From the NCBI GenBank assembly GCA_009760855.2, contig WPIO01000009.1, forward strand, positions 4,925,001 through 4,989,000: a DNA stretch of 64,000 nucleotides. Direction: 5' to 3'. Each line of letters begins with the position of its first letter. The first letter of the stretch is position 1. This stretch comes from Cristatella mucedo (Eukaryota > Bryozoa > Phylactolaemata > Cristatellidae). The notes beneath the pieces were generated by a model. That model searched no databases. It had not been told where the DNA came from and saw only the letters and a list, made by a program, of their open reading frames with translations. The translations under genes were made by a program, and so were the position numbers. Below are positions 1 to 22,892 of this stretch, piece after piece.

Positions 1-890
1 CCAACAGTTTTAAAGTGAAAGAACTGACGGGCTAATTTATTGCTCCGAAAGGATGCTGTTAGTCCGAAAAGAATGCACTGGTACACCAGTTTGGCTACCT
101 ATGGCAGGCAGAGCTAAGCTGTGCCCGGCCTCATGGTGTGAGTTTCACTACAAACCCACAACTCTTTTGATAAATCGTGAGTCTTCGCAGCAGCAACGGG
201 TTTCCAGATGAGTAGCTTTCTATCTCTGCGTCTGTATTGAAGCTGGCTTGACTACGGCTGTGCCACATATAAGCTTGCCATTATTACACCAGCGCCTCTT
301 AATTTAGCTATCTGTAACTGAAGACAGCTGGTTGCTACTGACCTTTCCATGACCTCGGGAACATCCACTAAACCTTTATTAAGGCTGCACACCCAGTTCG
401 TCCCCCAATTAGCCAATCACTGCCATAGACAATACTGTATCCCATACGGCATTGCGAACCAATACCGTGTCCAGCAATGTACACACCATTTAGTAAGACT
501 ACTTCGGGTTACCAACAAGCAGCACAGATCTCACACAGCAGAGTGCCTATTAACCTAAATTTCCAGTGAACAGGCATATAGCAAACTGCTGGTCCGGAAT
601 ACCTCCACCACCGAGTTTTGGAAGACATTTGATCTCGAGTTCAAAGGTTACTTCGACTTTTAAGATGCTGCTTCATGTAGATGCTTTATGTGTGTACTTA
701 CATAGAGACTTGGTAAGCCAATAAACATTACATTCTTACTCCTCGGCTTCATAAGTTGTATGCAACTTCTGAAATACAATCTAACTGTCGTTCTAACATT
801 AATCTTGTCAACAATTCACAAAGACCTGTTCCTTCTAAAGGATCTTTATACTTGAAAATCCTCCGGGGTGCAGATCTGGCAAAACCAGAA
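1..890. other. no gene seen; presumed 3' side of syntaxin-5
   Basis: No exon with recognisable protein similarity or supported splice sites was found on either strand. The terminal STX5 exon would be expected on the minus strand to the left of 1232, but I could not find it here, so it probably lies beyond position 1 (see the displaced exon at 44264-44423). Confidence 0.5.
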
Positions 891-915
891 TATATATATA
901 TATATATATATATAT
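891..915. repeat. (TA)n microsatellite
   Basis: Uninterrupted TA dinucleotide run that directly abuts a 44-bp inverted repeat. Confidence 0.95.
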
Positions 916-959
916 AGGGGCACTGTACAAATGAATTAATTCATTTGTACAGCGCCCCT
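916..959. repeat. 44-bp near-perfect palindrome
   Basis: Two 22-nt arms meeting at AATT with no loop and one mismatch pair. The right arm runs into the tail of the adjacent SINE. It could extrude as a cruciform; the neighbouring TA run would favour melting. Confidence 0.85.
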
Positions 960-1110
960 AGGAGAACTTGATCTCTCTATTCAGGCGCTTCACATATATG
1001 CTACGGGGCTCGAGCCCACGACCTCGGTCGGGGCGAGAGCACGTTAACTGCTGAGCCAAAGCAGAGCCTGCAGTGTGGCACATGCAGACGCTGCATGAGC
1101 AGGCGGCATC
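945..1110 (-). mobile_element. tRNA-derived SINE (family A)
   Basis: Reading on the minus strand there is an A-box-like region (TTTGGCTCAGCAGTTAACG), then a B-box-like GGGCTCGAGCCC after the CACGACCTCGG-type segment, then a tail with the hairpin-forming GCGCC / AGAGA / TCTCT / GGCGC pattern. Similar copies occur at 15505-15650, 42590-42720 and 49512-49662. It is a tRNA-like retroposon, not a functional tRNA: no complete cloverleaf was found. Confidence 0.7.
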
Positions 1111-1231
1111 ATGCGACAATCCATTATGCCGCCTGCTGTAACCCTCGACATTTCTGTGAAGATGGGTGCGAAATGGCAAGCATACACGAGATGGCTGAAG
1201 TGGCAATCGCCCGTGCCACCTAGAAACTCAC

Positions 1232-15065
<13,834 letters not shown>

Positions 15066-15460
15066 AGGATTAGCACGGCCTAGCACACCAACGACAAACG
15101 GATGTGACTCAGCTATTTAAAGCAATGACAGCCAAGCGCCGGCAAGCAACTTGGCGCGACCGACGACTGGCTGCTTGCCAAAAGCAGACGGCAGCCGTTC
15201 TGCTGCAGCACTCACGCTGGCATGAGCATTGCGCCACAACTTTTGTCCAGCCGAAACCATCCTGACTCCAGTGGAAATAAAGGCAGGTCGATAGCCACCC
15301 ACACAACCATCAACAGCAGGCTCGTAAAGTCCTAACTCACTTTTGCTGCAACTAGTTAGTGGCAGTATGAATGGAGTTAATTGATTTTGCACGTGTCAAT
15401 ATAAAGGGCAGGACAAATCGAGAAAAAATGTTTCTTCTCCCCTCTTCCTACTTCTGCTCC
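15066..15460. promoter_or_regulatory. presumed 5' flank of STX5
   Basis: Immediately upstream of the long-isoform ATG. No clear TATA box or transcription start could be assigned. Confidence 0.3.
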
Positions 15461-15465
<5 letters not shown>

Positions 15466-15495
<30 letters not shown>

Positions 15496-15507
15496 CCCCC
15501 CCCCCCG
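15466..15507. repeat. (CT)n plus poly-C
   Basis: CT run followed by about 15 C residues, abutting a SINE copy. Confidence 0.9.
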
Positions 15508-15650
15508 TCTATCCAGGCGCTTCACATATGCCACAGGACTCGAGCCCACGACATTGGCTGGTAAATTAATTGAACTTGACCTCGGTCGTCAAAGGCGAGC
15601 ACCTTAACCGCTGGGAAAAGCCAGGCCGATGCATACTGCCGCCCCAATTA
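15508..15650 (-). mobile_element. tRNA-derived SINE (family A)
   Basis: Tail fragment (CCAGGCGCTTCACATATGCC), then CTCGAGCCCACGACAT, and A-box-like complement (CACCTTAACCGCTGGG), as at 945-1110, with a ~25-bp internal insertion. Confidence 0.65.
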
Positions 15651-16260
15651 GGCAGATGCTTCGGCAAGTCATTCGGTAATTATAAGCTGCCGCTGTCATT
15701 TTGCGCATACTTTATACTGATCAACACGGCTGAAGAACAACGGCTATTCCATTGACTAGGACAAGCAACATAACCTGGGGACAGCCAAACTCGTGGTACA
15801 GATTGAGCAACGATCGGTGAGCCGTCGGTGGGGCCTGCTGCTGCTGCTGGTGGTGGGCCAGTCGATGGTGCAAGAAGATGCCACCACAGAGAGCACGAAA
15901 AGTAATGCATGCTATGCCCAAAGTGAGCCCTACTTCAGAGCCAGCAGTGAGTCGCCGTCAAGAGATTTAACTAGCCTGGACATACACTAACCAAGCAACA
16001 CCATTCCCAACAGAGAGGTCAGCTTGGCACAGCGTCCACGTAAATCATCAGGCTCACTAGACAGACCCCGAGAAATGAAGGCAGTGAGGAGCTCTGTCAA
16101 GACAGCACAAGTAAGCCTCCTTCAAAGGGGGGCATCCCACAGTGCATCACCAGAGCAGCTGGCATGCCGATGTTAACCCGGGGATTGGTTACCAAGTCTG
16201 AGCATTGGCAAGCAGTCTGGTCGGCCTTGGCCTGGCCCGAAAACTTGGTTGCTGATCCGG

Positions 16261-16385
16261 CAACAGTGAGTGTCACGTGGAACGGCAACCGTGAGTGTCA
16301 CGTGGAACGACAACCGTGAGTGTCACGTGGAACGACAACCGTGAGTGTCACGTGGAACGGCAACAGTCAGTCTCACGTGAAACAG
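16261..16385. repeat. 25-bp tandem repeat x5, each with CACGTG
   Basis: Five 25-bp units starting at 16261, 16286, 16311, 16336 and 16361. Each carries the E-box palindrome CACGTG (at 16274, 16299, 16324, 16349, 16374), mostly in the context TGTCACGTGGAAC. The fifth unit is the most diverged. The array lies about 1.2 kb upstream of the STX5 start. Confidence 0.95.
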
Positions 16386-16439
16386 CACTCACGCACACAC
16401 ACGGAAACGCAAATGGACACAGACACGTAATACCTTTGC

Positions 16440-17484
16440 TTTGATCCCTCCCAGCCTTCGAGCACCTCAAATTCTCTCAACTCACTTGCTGCATGCATTG
16501 ATGACATCCACACATGGATGGCAGCAAATTTTCTAAAACTTAACGATGATAAACTAACTTACTAGTTATGGGCAAACCCAGTGTGATTCAGAGATTGGAA
16601 AGGCTGACTTTCAAAATTGTCTCTGCCAGCATATCTCCAGCTGAATCAGCTCGAAATCTAGGTGACATATTCCAAAGCGACCTCTCGTTAGACGACCACA
16701 TCAGCTCCACAGTCAAATCTGCCTATTTTCAGCTTCATAACATTGCTAAAATTCGGGCTTGTTTAGATAAGGATACCATGTCCAAGTTGGTCCATGCATT
16801 CGTGACATCCCGTCTCGACTTCTGCAGCTCACTGCTTACTGGCCTACCGGCATGTGCGACCAGGCGATTGCAGCTGGTGCAAAACTGCAGCTAGGCTTGT
16901 CTGTCGTGAGCGTCGCAGTTGCCACATCACACCACTTCTTGCCGACCTGCACTGGCTACCAGTGAGGCAACGGATTGACTTCAAGGTTTTGTCACTCACT
17001 TTTAGGTCACTTCATTCTTTGGCTCCAGCCTATCTCTCAGATATACTACCCCATCAGGCCAAGCATCGTACCACCCGCTTTTCGGAATCCAACAGTCTGG
17101 AAATACCTCGTACAAACCTTAAATCCTTTGGAGACCGTGCATTCAGCTCGTATGCTCCCAAAGCCTGGAACTCCCTCCCGACCTGTGTCAGAATATCTAA
17201 TGACCTGACCACATTTAAAAGAAACTTAAAAACACCTATTTAGGACAGCATTTAGTGGGTCCCTGTGATTCGTCCTTGATGTGCTTATGCGTGCTGACAG
17301 TGTGCATGCTGCCACTAACCACATTTGCATGCTGACCCTGTGCATATCACCCCTAACCATATTATTCATTTTGTTTGTTTTTCAATCATGATTTTACTTA
17401 CTATTCAATTGCATATCACTTTGCAGCAAATGTAAAGCACCTAGAAAGAGATTAAGTTCTTTGAGGGCGCTTTATCAAGTGCAA

Positions 17485-17518
<34 letters not shown>
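16440..17518 (+). mobile_element. CR1/L2-type LINE, RT C-terminal half and 3' end
   Basis: Best-preserved C-terminal RT region of the family: TWMAANFLKL-like start, LERLTFKIVSASISPAESAR, AFVTSRLDFCSSLLTGLPAC, frame change near 16890, LHWLPVRQRIDFKVLSLTFR, AWNSLPTCVRISNDLTTFKR. It is followed by 3' UTR, the hairpin tail and (ATT)n. Non-LTR retrotransposon of the CR1/L2 group; 5' truncated and frameshifted. Confidence 0.88.
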
Positions 17519-17519
17519 A

Positions 17520-18833
17520 CTGCAATAGCTAGATGCGTCTCTAGCTTCTTTTTTAATGTAATCAAGACAGCTGAGCCTAGTCGCACTTTAAGCCATTTCA
17601 CCGCTCGAGATTTCGCATGCTGCACCTTCCTCTACTGCACCTTCCTCTGATAGGCTTCTCCGAGCTGCAGATGCAGGACTCGTTTAATCAAGGTCAAGGT
17701 CTGCTCTTCCTCACTCCGCCTCACTCCGCCGGTACCGATGGCGAACCTGCGTGCATAGGGTCTGCTCCTGCAAGTCACTAGCCGTGGGGCGAGTGTCTGG
17801 GCTTCACATGTATTCGTCGCAGATCGACTGAGACTAGACTAGCCCTCTTAAGAGAGCTCTGTTTGTGGCCTAGTTCTGTCCGGACGCGGTAGTCGCTACA
17901 GCCCGTTTATAAAAAAAAGAAAAATTGGACGGGGAAGTCTCGAATCGCTCTGCGAGCACGCAGAAACGCACGAACGCAGCATCAGTACATCAGCTTGCCA
18001 TTGGAAAGCCACTATTAGCGGCTCAAGCCGTCAAGTTGCTGCTACTTTGAAAGTGAGCGAGCGGCATGCCAGGTAAAGAACGAAATGAAAGATACGCTAA
18101 TGCTCCAAGTATACCTTACTGCCAACTGCGACCTGTAATGAGCCACATGAGGTGACATTCTCTACATGATCTTAGGCTGCAGCTGACGAGCTCTGGTCCG
18201 ACCCGAGACAGGTCAGAACGCCATCTGCCAGGAGATTCCGCGGCTGAGCGCAGACATACACACGGCGGTGGCTTTTGACTGGGCCAAGTATGTTTTACAT
18301 AACGCTCCCCGGCAACGAGAAATGGGGAGATAGGTATCACTACATTTAAGTTCGTTGAAAGGTGTCGTTTCACCACTAACCGACCGACACTAGTATGTAT
18401 GTACAACGGCGAACAAGCTATAGGTTAGACAGAGTCAGCGACGGCGCTTGACAATACCTGCGCCGGTAAACACGATCTTACCAACACCAAAGCAAGCCAA
18501 TATCGGGAAGTCCTGATAAACAGGTCCCGGAGCCACAGGAGCAGCACCAATCCAATCAATGCAGCAAACCGCGATAGGGGAAGTGACGACGACACGACTA
18601 CCGTAACCTTGACCTTTATTAGGTTATTCATGGCCACGAAGATGTGCTCGAGTGCACCGTGTCAGCAGGAGCGTAATTTACGACTCACTTCGATGGCCTA
18701 AACATAGCGGAGCGGTTTCGAAACACCAAGCACAACTGACTATGTGGTTTGTGTATGTTTAATTCAAGAGCCGCTAGCAACCACTTGGGCTGTCATATTC
18801 TGACTGATAAAAGTATTCCACCGCTTCCCTGCA
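17520..18833. other. intergenic, no gene supported
   Basis: Open frames here are short, lack splice support and match nothing recognisable. Confidence 0.5.
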
Positions 18834-18859
18834 ACTGTGGGCGTGGCCACGCCCACAGT
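18834..18859. repeat. 26-bp perfect palindrome
   Basis: Two 13-nt arms ACTGTGGGCGTGG / CCACGCCCACAGT with no spacer. Each arm contains GGGCGTGG, a KLF/Sp-type core. Confidence 0.9.
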
Positions 18860-18989
18860 GCCTCTCAGCCCCAGCCGGACTCACACCAATCGGCCCGGCC
18901 AACGGGCGCTTAGAGTACCATCTCATTAGGCACTGCAGTTGAACAGTATCGGCCAAATAAGCTGGATTTAATTGGAAAGGGTTAGTTTT

Positions 18990-19001
18990 GGTCACGTGAC
19001 C
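18990..19001. promoter_or_regulatory. GGTCACGTGACC palindrome (CLEAR-type E-box)
   Basis: Perfect 12-bp palindrome containing GTCACGTGAC, the consensus bound by MiT/TFE factors in animals. It sits in a GC-richer stretch that also carries a GC box (GGGGGCGGGG, 19208-19217). Promoter function is inference. Confidence 0.45.
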
Positions 19002-19213
19002 CAACAATCCCGCAGCAAGAAACTTACTGCCTGTCCACCGGTCTGTGTGGACGCTATCCACTCGCTCTTCCTCCTTCTCGACTCTAATGGCGCTCCGGAG
19101 CTGCTTCCACGACGGCCACCGCTTCACTCGTATGTACGCTCGCTTTCTCGCGTTTGCCTGCGTACGATACAATACAGCCGCCGTCGTCAGTACCAAAGCT
19201 TGCTTGTGGGGGC

Positions 19214-19218
19214 GGGGC
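19214..19218. repeat. left target-site duplication GGGGC
   Basis: GGGGC immediately precedes the left terminal inverted repeat; the same five bases follow the right one at 41146-41150. Polintons usually make 6-bp duplications, so this is one base short of canonical. Confidence 0.75.
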
Positions 19219-19464
19219 AGTAGTATGTGATTTTTCCATTTCGCACCCTGACCCTCACTCGAGCACACTCCAAAATTCGACCTCGCTATCGCTCAGTCTC
19301 CTTTTGAAGTGGCCCTCCTGAGTGTCAGTGTGTCCGAAAAAGAAAAATCAAATCCTACTCCAACAGGTGCAGCTTCGGCGCAATGGAAAACAATAGACTA
19401 CATTCCTAAATTTAGTTATTATATATTATAGTAAAAAAAATTTTCAGTTTCTAAATTTGATTAA
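19219..19464 (+). repeat. left terminal inverted repeat
   Basis: Reverse complement of 40905-41145 with about five substitutions and two small indels (~97% identity by hand alignment). The outer ~180 bp is GC-balanced; the inner part is AT-rich like the element. Confidence 0.95.
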
Positions 19465-19469
19465 AATAG

Positions 19470-19915
19470 ATGGATCAATTTCCAAGAATTAAAAAACTTT
19501 CAATAATTATAGGAAAACGGCAGATTTAAGAAAAAAGTTTGCTCTTCAAAGACATGATGAAACAGTCGCATATAAGATTAAAGTTAGATCATGCCTAACT
19601 AAGTTAACAAGATTAAGATATATAATTAAAATAGTAAATATACTAGTAGCTTTAGGAGTTACAGTTTCTACAACGCATGTTCACGCTCATCCTGAAATAA
19701 CTAATGCAGTCTCAGCTTTCTCAGCACTAACAGCTATGCTAATGGCAGTTGATGGTGTTTTAGTTGAAATAGATAAAGCAAAAAGATTTACTCTTGATTC
19801 TAACACACAGTTTATTTAAAAAATAACAGATGCTTTATCTGATGAAGTACTTACAAAAGAAGAGTCTGATAATCTTATAGAAAGACGTTCACAAACAGAA
19901 ATTAGTCCTGTTTAA
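19470..19915 (+). pseudogene. Polinton membrane protein remnant
   Basis: Begins with ATG just inside the left TIR. After an early frameshift a long open stretch follows with a basic segment, a hydrophobic helix (YIIKIVNILVALGVTVSTTH) and a second helix (AFSALTAMLMAVDGVLVEID), then an in-frame stop near 19818 and a short acidic tail. Probably a small one- or two-pass membrane protein. Its 3' end overlaps the 3' end of the integrase by 14 bp (convergent). No family recognised. Confidence 0.5.
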
Positions 19916-20780
19916 TCACTTGCAATTCCTCTGTAACAAAACTCCTTTTAACATCATTTATCCAAAAACGCACCGGTTGTTTTTTCAATACCATTATTCT
20001 AACAATAGTATGTTTAGTTAAACTCCATATCGGATCTGTAGCTCTTCTTCTTTTTTCATCTTCTCCTTCACCAGGTTCTAGTAAATATCTAACAGTTGTT
20101 CCAAGTTCTAGTCATTTTTCTTGTTCTCCAACTTTTCTATGATATTTTGGTATATTTAATTTTACAGATTATTTTTTTATCGCCTTTACAGGTTCTTCAC
20201 CAATAGATCTCGTAACACTATTATTTAGATAATCAATAATCTTTGGTAAATTATAAATCCATTCTTTATTTCTAGTGAAATCTCCATTATTAATGTTTTC
20301 TAATTATTTTTCATATTGTGCAATAAATGCTCTTTCTGCTACAGTTCTATTCATTCTTTCAACAAGTGCAACACTCTTTTTACTACTAGCTTCTATAACT
20401 TGTGTCTCATGTCTTTTCATTTCTTTCATGAATTCTCCTTTAAACTCAGATCCTGGATCTACTGTTATCTTCTTTGGCCACTTCAATAAAATTTTTGTGT
20501 AAATATCTGTTATAGCTTGTGTTAATTCCTTAGAAGACATTGTTTTAAGTGGTCTCGAGTCTTTATATCTGCTAGCAACATCAATAACACTCAAAGCATA
20601 TTTGTATCCAGAATCATTTGGCATATACAAAATGTCTGCTTGATGACTTTCGTTAGGTTTAGCTGTATCAAAGAAACCTTTTGGAATTACTTTCGGTCTT
20701 AGCTTGAATATCTGACTTATATCAAACTCTGGATTAAATTTCCCTTCCTTTTTTCTTTCATTCAGAGTTAAAAATGACAT
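19902..20780 (-). pseudogene. rve-family integrase, three in-frame stops
   Basis: Retrovirus/Polinton integrase that would insert element DNA into chromosomes. The catalytic DDE triad is visible: ESHQADILYM (first D), KKITVDPGSEF (second D) and SVALVERMNRTVAERAF (E), with the SVIDVASRY strand typical of the RNase-H fold. The N-terminal zinc module seen in many Polinton integrases is absent or very short. One reading frame of 293 codons spans 20780-19902, interrupted by stops at 20304-20306, 20169-20171 and 20112-20114. The C-terminal part keeps a basic tail (KKQPVRFWINDVKRSFV). Its ATG is only 9 nt from the divergent gene at 20790. Confidence 0.92.
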
Positions 20781-20789
20781 TCTATAGAA
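20781..20789. promoter_or_regulatory. 9-bp divergent spacer TCTATAGAA
   Basis: Only these nine bases separate the integrase ATG (minus) from the zinc-protein ATG (plus). The spacer is a near-palindrome, so both starts are preceded by TATAGA. This is the most compact example of the motif seen at many starts in the element. Confidence 0.6.
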
Positions 20790-21104
20790 ATGGAAATATT
20801 TTGTGAAAGCTGTTCGACAACATTTAGCGAAATTGAATACTTAGAGTCAGGTCATCCAGTTTGCCAAAAGGTTAAACGAAGACCAAAGTTAAAGTATGAA
20901 ATGCGTTGCGATGTGTGCGATTTAGATAGTACAGAAACAGAATTCGATTGTGGTATTTTAAGAAACAATAAAATAATCATTTGCGCAGATTGTTATTATG
21001 CAAGGAATAAATATTCCAAACAAAGACCTACAAAAATATATTGCTTAGCAAAGAAACACTTAAAAAAGGGTGTTCCGAGCTATTCTGCATTCATCATTGT
21101 TTAG
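20790..21104 (+). CDS. small Cys-rich zinc-binding protein
   Basis: 104 residues with three Cys pairs (CESC at 5-8, CDVC at 40-43, CADC at 66-69) plus single cysteines, as in zinc ribbons; Lys/Arg-rich. Function unknown; a nucleic-acid-binding or regulatory role is plausible. Intact. It starts at the ATG next to the TATAGA motif, divergent from the integrase. Confidence 0.7.
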   Translation: MEIFCESCSTTFSEIEYLESGHPVCQKVKRRPKLKYEMRCDVCDLDSTETEFDCGILRNNKIIICADCYYARNKYSKQRPTKIYCLAKKHLKKGVPSYSAFIIV

Positions 21105-21211
21105 AACACTTATCAATAATGCACATAGCAAAACTGTTCCCATTAGTAAAAGGTAAGCGCAAAGCAACTAAATTAAAATAATTAAATGTATTACTGGTTC
21201 ATTTGTACTTC

Positions 21212-22065
21212 TCAGGTACTTATGTAAGAAATTAAAAGATTAACCTTCATATTTCCTAGGTTGTCAGTATAATAATAATCAGCAGGCAATCTATTAAAAT
21301 ACGCGTAATACTTAAAATCTGTACCACTAGAAGAAGTATTTATAACTCTTATATCTCCAGATAATATTGTTGTATCACTGCTAGGCCTTAATTGTATACA
21401 ACTAGACGATCCAACTACCATAGCACTAAGTATTATAATAGGTGGACTATTCTTATTTTGCCAAGAATATGCAGTAGAAATATTAATAATAGAATTCATC
21501 GCTCTAGGATTCAATATAAGTACAACGACTTCTGTTATTTTTTTAACAGTTCTGTCAACATATGACTTTGTTGCAGCATCTGAAGAATTAACAGCTTCAA
21601 CAACATTAATTATAGAGTTATTATTCATATTCAAATTTGTTGTAGCAGGAGAATTCTTCAGTAATACATCTCTCTTCAATCCTCCATAAGTAACACATCA
21701 GGAAGAACTGTTGGTGTAGTACTAGTAGAATTCCAATATGTAGAAGTAATAGCAAAACTATTCATATTTAAATCTCCACTCATTGTATCTCCAGATTTTT
21801 TGACATAATTAGACACTTGACTTACATAACCAGCATCTGTTGGATTAACTCCTGGAGCAAAATTTTTAATTGGTCTATTCTGTAAATTTAAAGAAGTGCT
21901 ACTATTTACAATAAAGTTTGCATCTGCATATGCTTTTGTTACAACATCGCCATCACTCACAGGATCTCTCATATTAATAATTCTGTTACCATTTGCATCA
22001 AGGTCTGATAGAATATAACCATTTATTCTACTAACGCACTCATCACAATGATGTCGTCGACTCAT
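21212..22065 (-). pseudogene. fibre-like protein 1, frameshifted
   Basis: N-terminal MSRRHHCDECVSRINGYILS, then repeats of the phage-tail-fibre type (NGNRIINMRDPVSDGDVVTK; KKSGDTMSGDLNMNSFAI; NNNSIINVVEAVNSSDAATK SYVD), then a C-terminal beta-rich domain from about 21560. One frameshift near 21680 splits it into 129 and 155 codons. The head differs from those of the three fibre-like genes at 32430-35158. Inferred role: virion spike or receptor binding. It overlaps the upstream gene by 23 bp. Confidence 0.75.
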
Positions 22066-22291
22066 CTATATAATTACTAATTAAAATCTTCGATCTATCT
22101 AACACTTTTATAACAATAGGAACTATTCTAGAAAATCTACAAGGATCATGTTCTTCAACTACTTTAATCAAACATCTTCTTATATAATACTTTATATCAT
22201 AACCGTTTGCTTTCTTATTATTAAATCTGCCATATTTGCTTATAAGATCAAACTCAAAATCAAAATACTTTTCATCATTAAGCAATAGCAT
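22043..22291 (-). CDS. hypothetical 82-residue protein
   Basis: Intact ORF starting MLLLNDEKYFDFEFDLISKY, basic in its middle (YYIRRCLIKVVEEHDPCR). It overlaps the exonuclease gene end by 14 bp and the fibre start by 23 bp, so it is probably a genuine, tightly packed gene. No family recognised. Confidence 0.6.
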   Translation of the reverse strand: MLLLNDEKYFDFEFDLISKYGRFNNKKANGYDIKYYIRRCLIKVVEEHDPCRFSRIVPIVIKVLDRSKILISNYIDESTTSL

Positions 22292-22871
22292 AAATTGGTT
22301 CTCTAATTGGCATATCTAAATCAGTATTAGGAATTCTTACATTTCCAGCTGCTACATAGTCCGACGGAGGTTCTTCACAATTCAATCCAGGAACAAACAT
22401 CTCAAACTCAGAGTAAAAGCATTCACTAAGTTTTAAAACATGTAAGCCTAGTAAACACTGCGCATGATATTGTTTAGGTATAAAGTCATCAATGATATTT
22501 CTGCTCCACAAGCATTTTATTTCTACTAGAGTATTGTTATCTATTATTCCATCAGGAGAATATCTGTAAACACCATCACTACTAAAACAATCGTTTGCAT
22601 TATCAAGTTTTAATTTTAGTTTCATTTCTAAAAACTTTGCAGCAATAGGTTCAAATACTTTACCAAACAACATTGGAGGAAATCTCATACTAGAATTATT
22701 AGCAATGTATTTTTTTAGTTTTCTATTTGCAATTAATTCTATATCAGTTTCAGTTTGATCTCCAAATACTAGATCATTCCCAAGCACTGAGTAGACCTCT
22801 GAGCCTCCAATATTCAAGGACATTGATTTTTTCCACTCATCTGAACCTTGCACAAAATCAAATTTATTCAT
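22278..22871 (-). CDS. YqaJ/lambda-type exonuclease
   Basis: 197 residues with the hallmarks of the PD-(D/E)XK viral recombinase family: N-terminal QGSDEWKKSMSLNIGGSEV (as in phage YqaJ QGSxEW...iggSd), FGKVFEPIAAKFLE helix, YRYSPDGIID (catalytic D) and TLVEIKCLW (catalytic ExK), then YHAQCLLGLHVL. It would process 5' ends for recombination or genome-end repair. Complete with no lesion. Such nucleases occur in various large DNA viruses and some Polinton-related elements. Confidence 0.88.
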   Translation of the reverse strand: MNKFDFVQGSDEWKKSMSLNIGGSEVYSVLGNDLVFGDQTETDIELIANRKLKKYIANNSSMRFPPMLFGKVFEPIAAKFLEMKLKLKLDNANDCFSSDGVYRYSPDGIIDNNTLVEIKCLWSRNIIDDFIPKQYHAQCLLGLHVLKLSECFYSEFEMFVPGLNCEEPPSDYVAAGNVRIPNTDLDMPIREPIYAIA

Positions 22872-22892
22872 TATATTTCTGGTTTAATTTTT

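Noticed and set aside
16261..16385. CRISPR-like array
   Set aside because: Units are contiguous 25-bp tandem repeats without spacers, in an animal genome.
18774..19268. 164-codon minus-strand frame
   Set aside because: It runs from the Polinton TIR into flanking DNA and has no recognisable domain.
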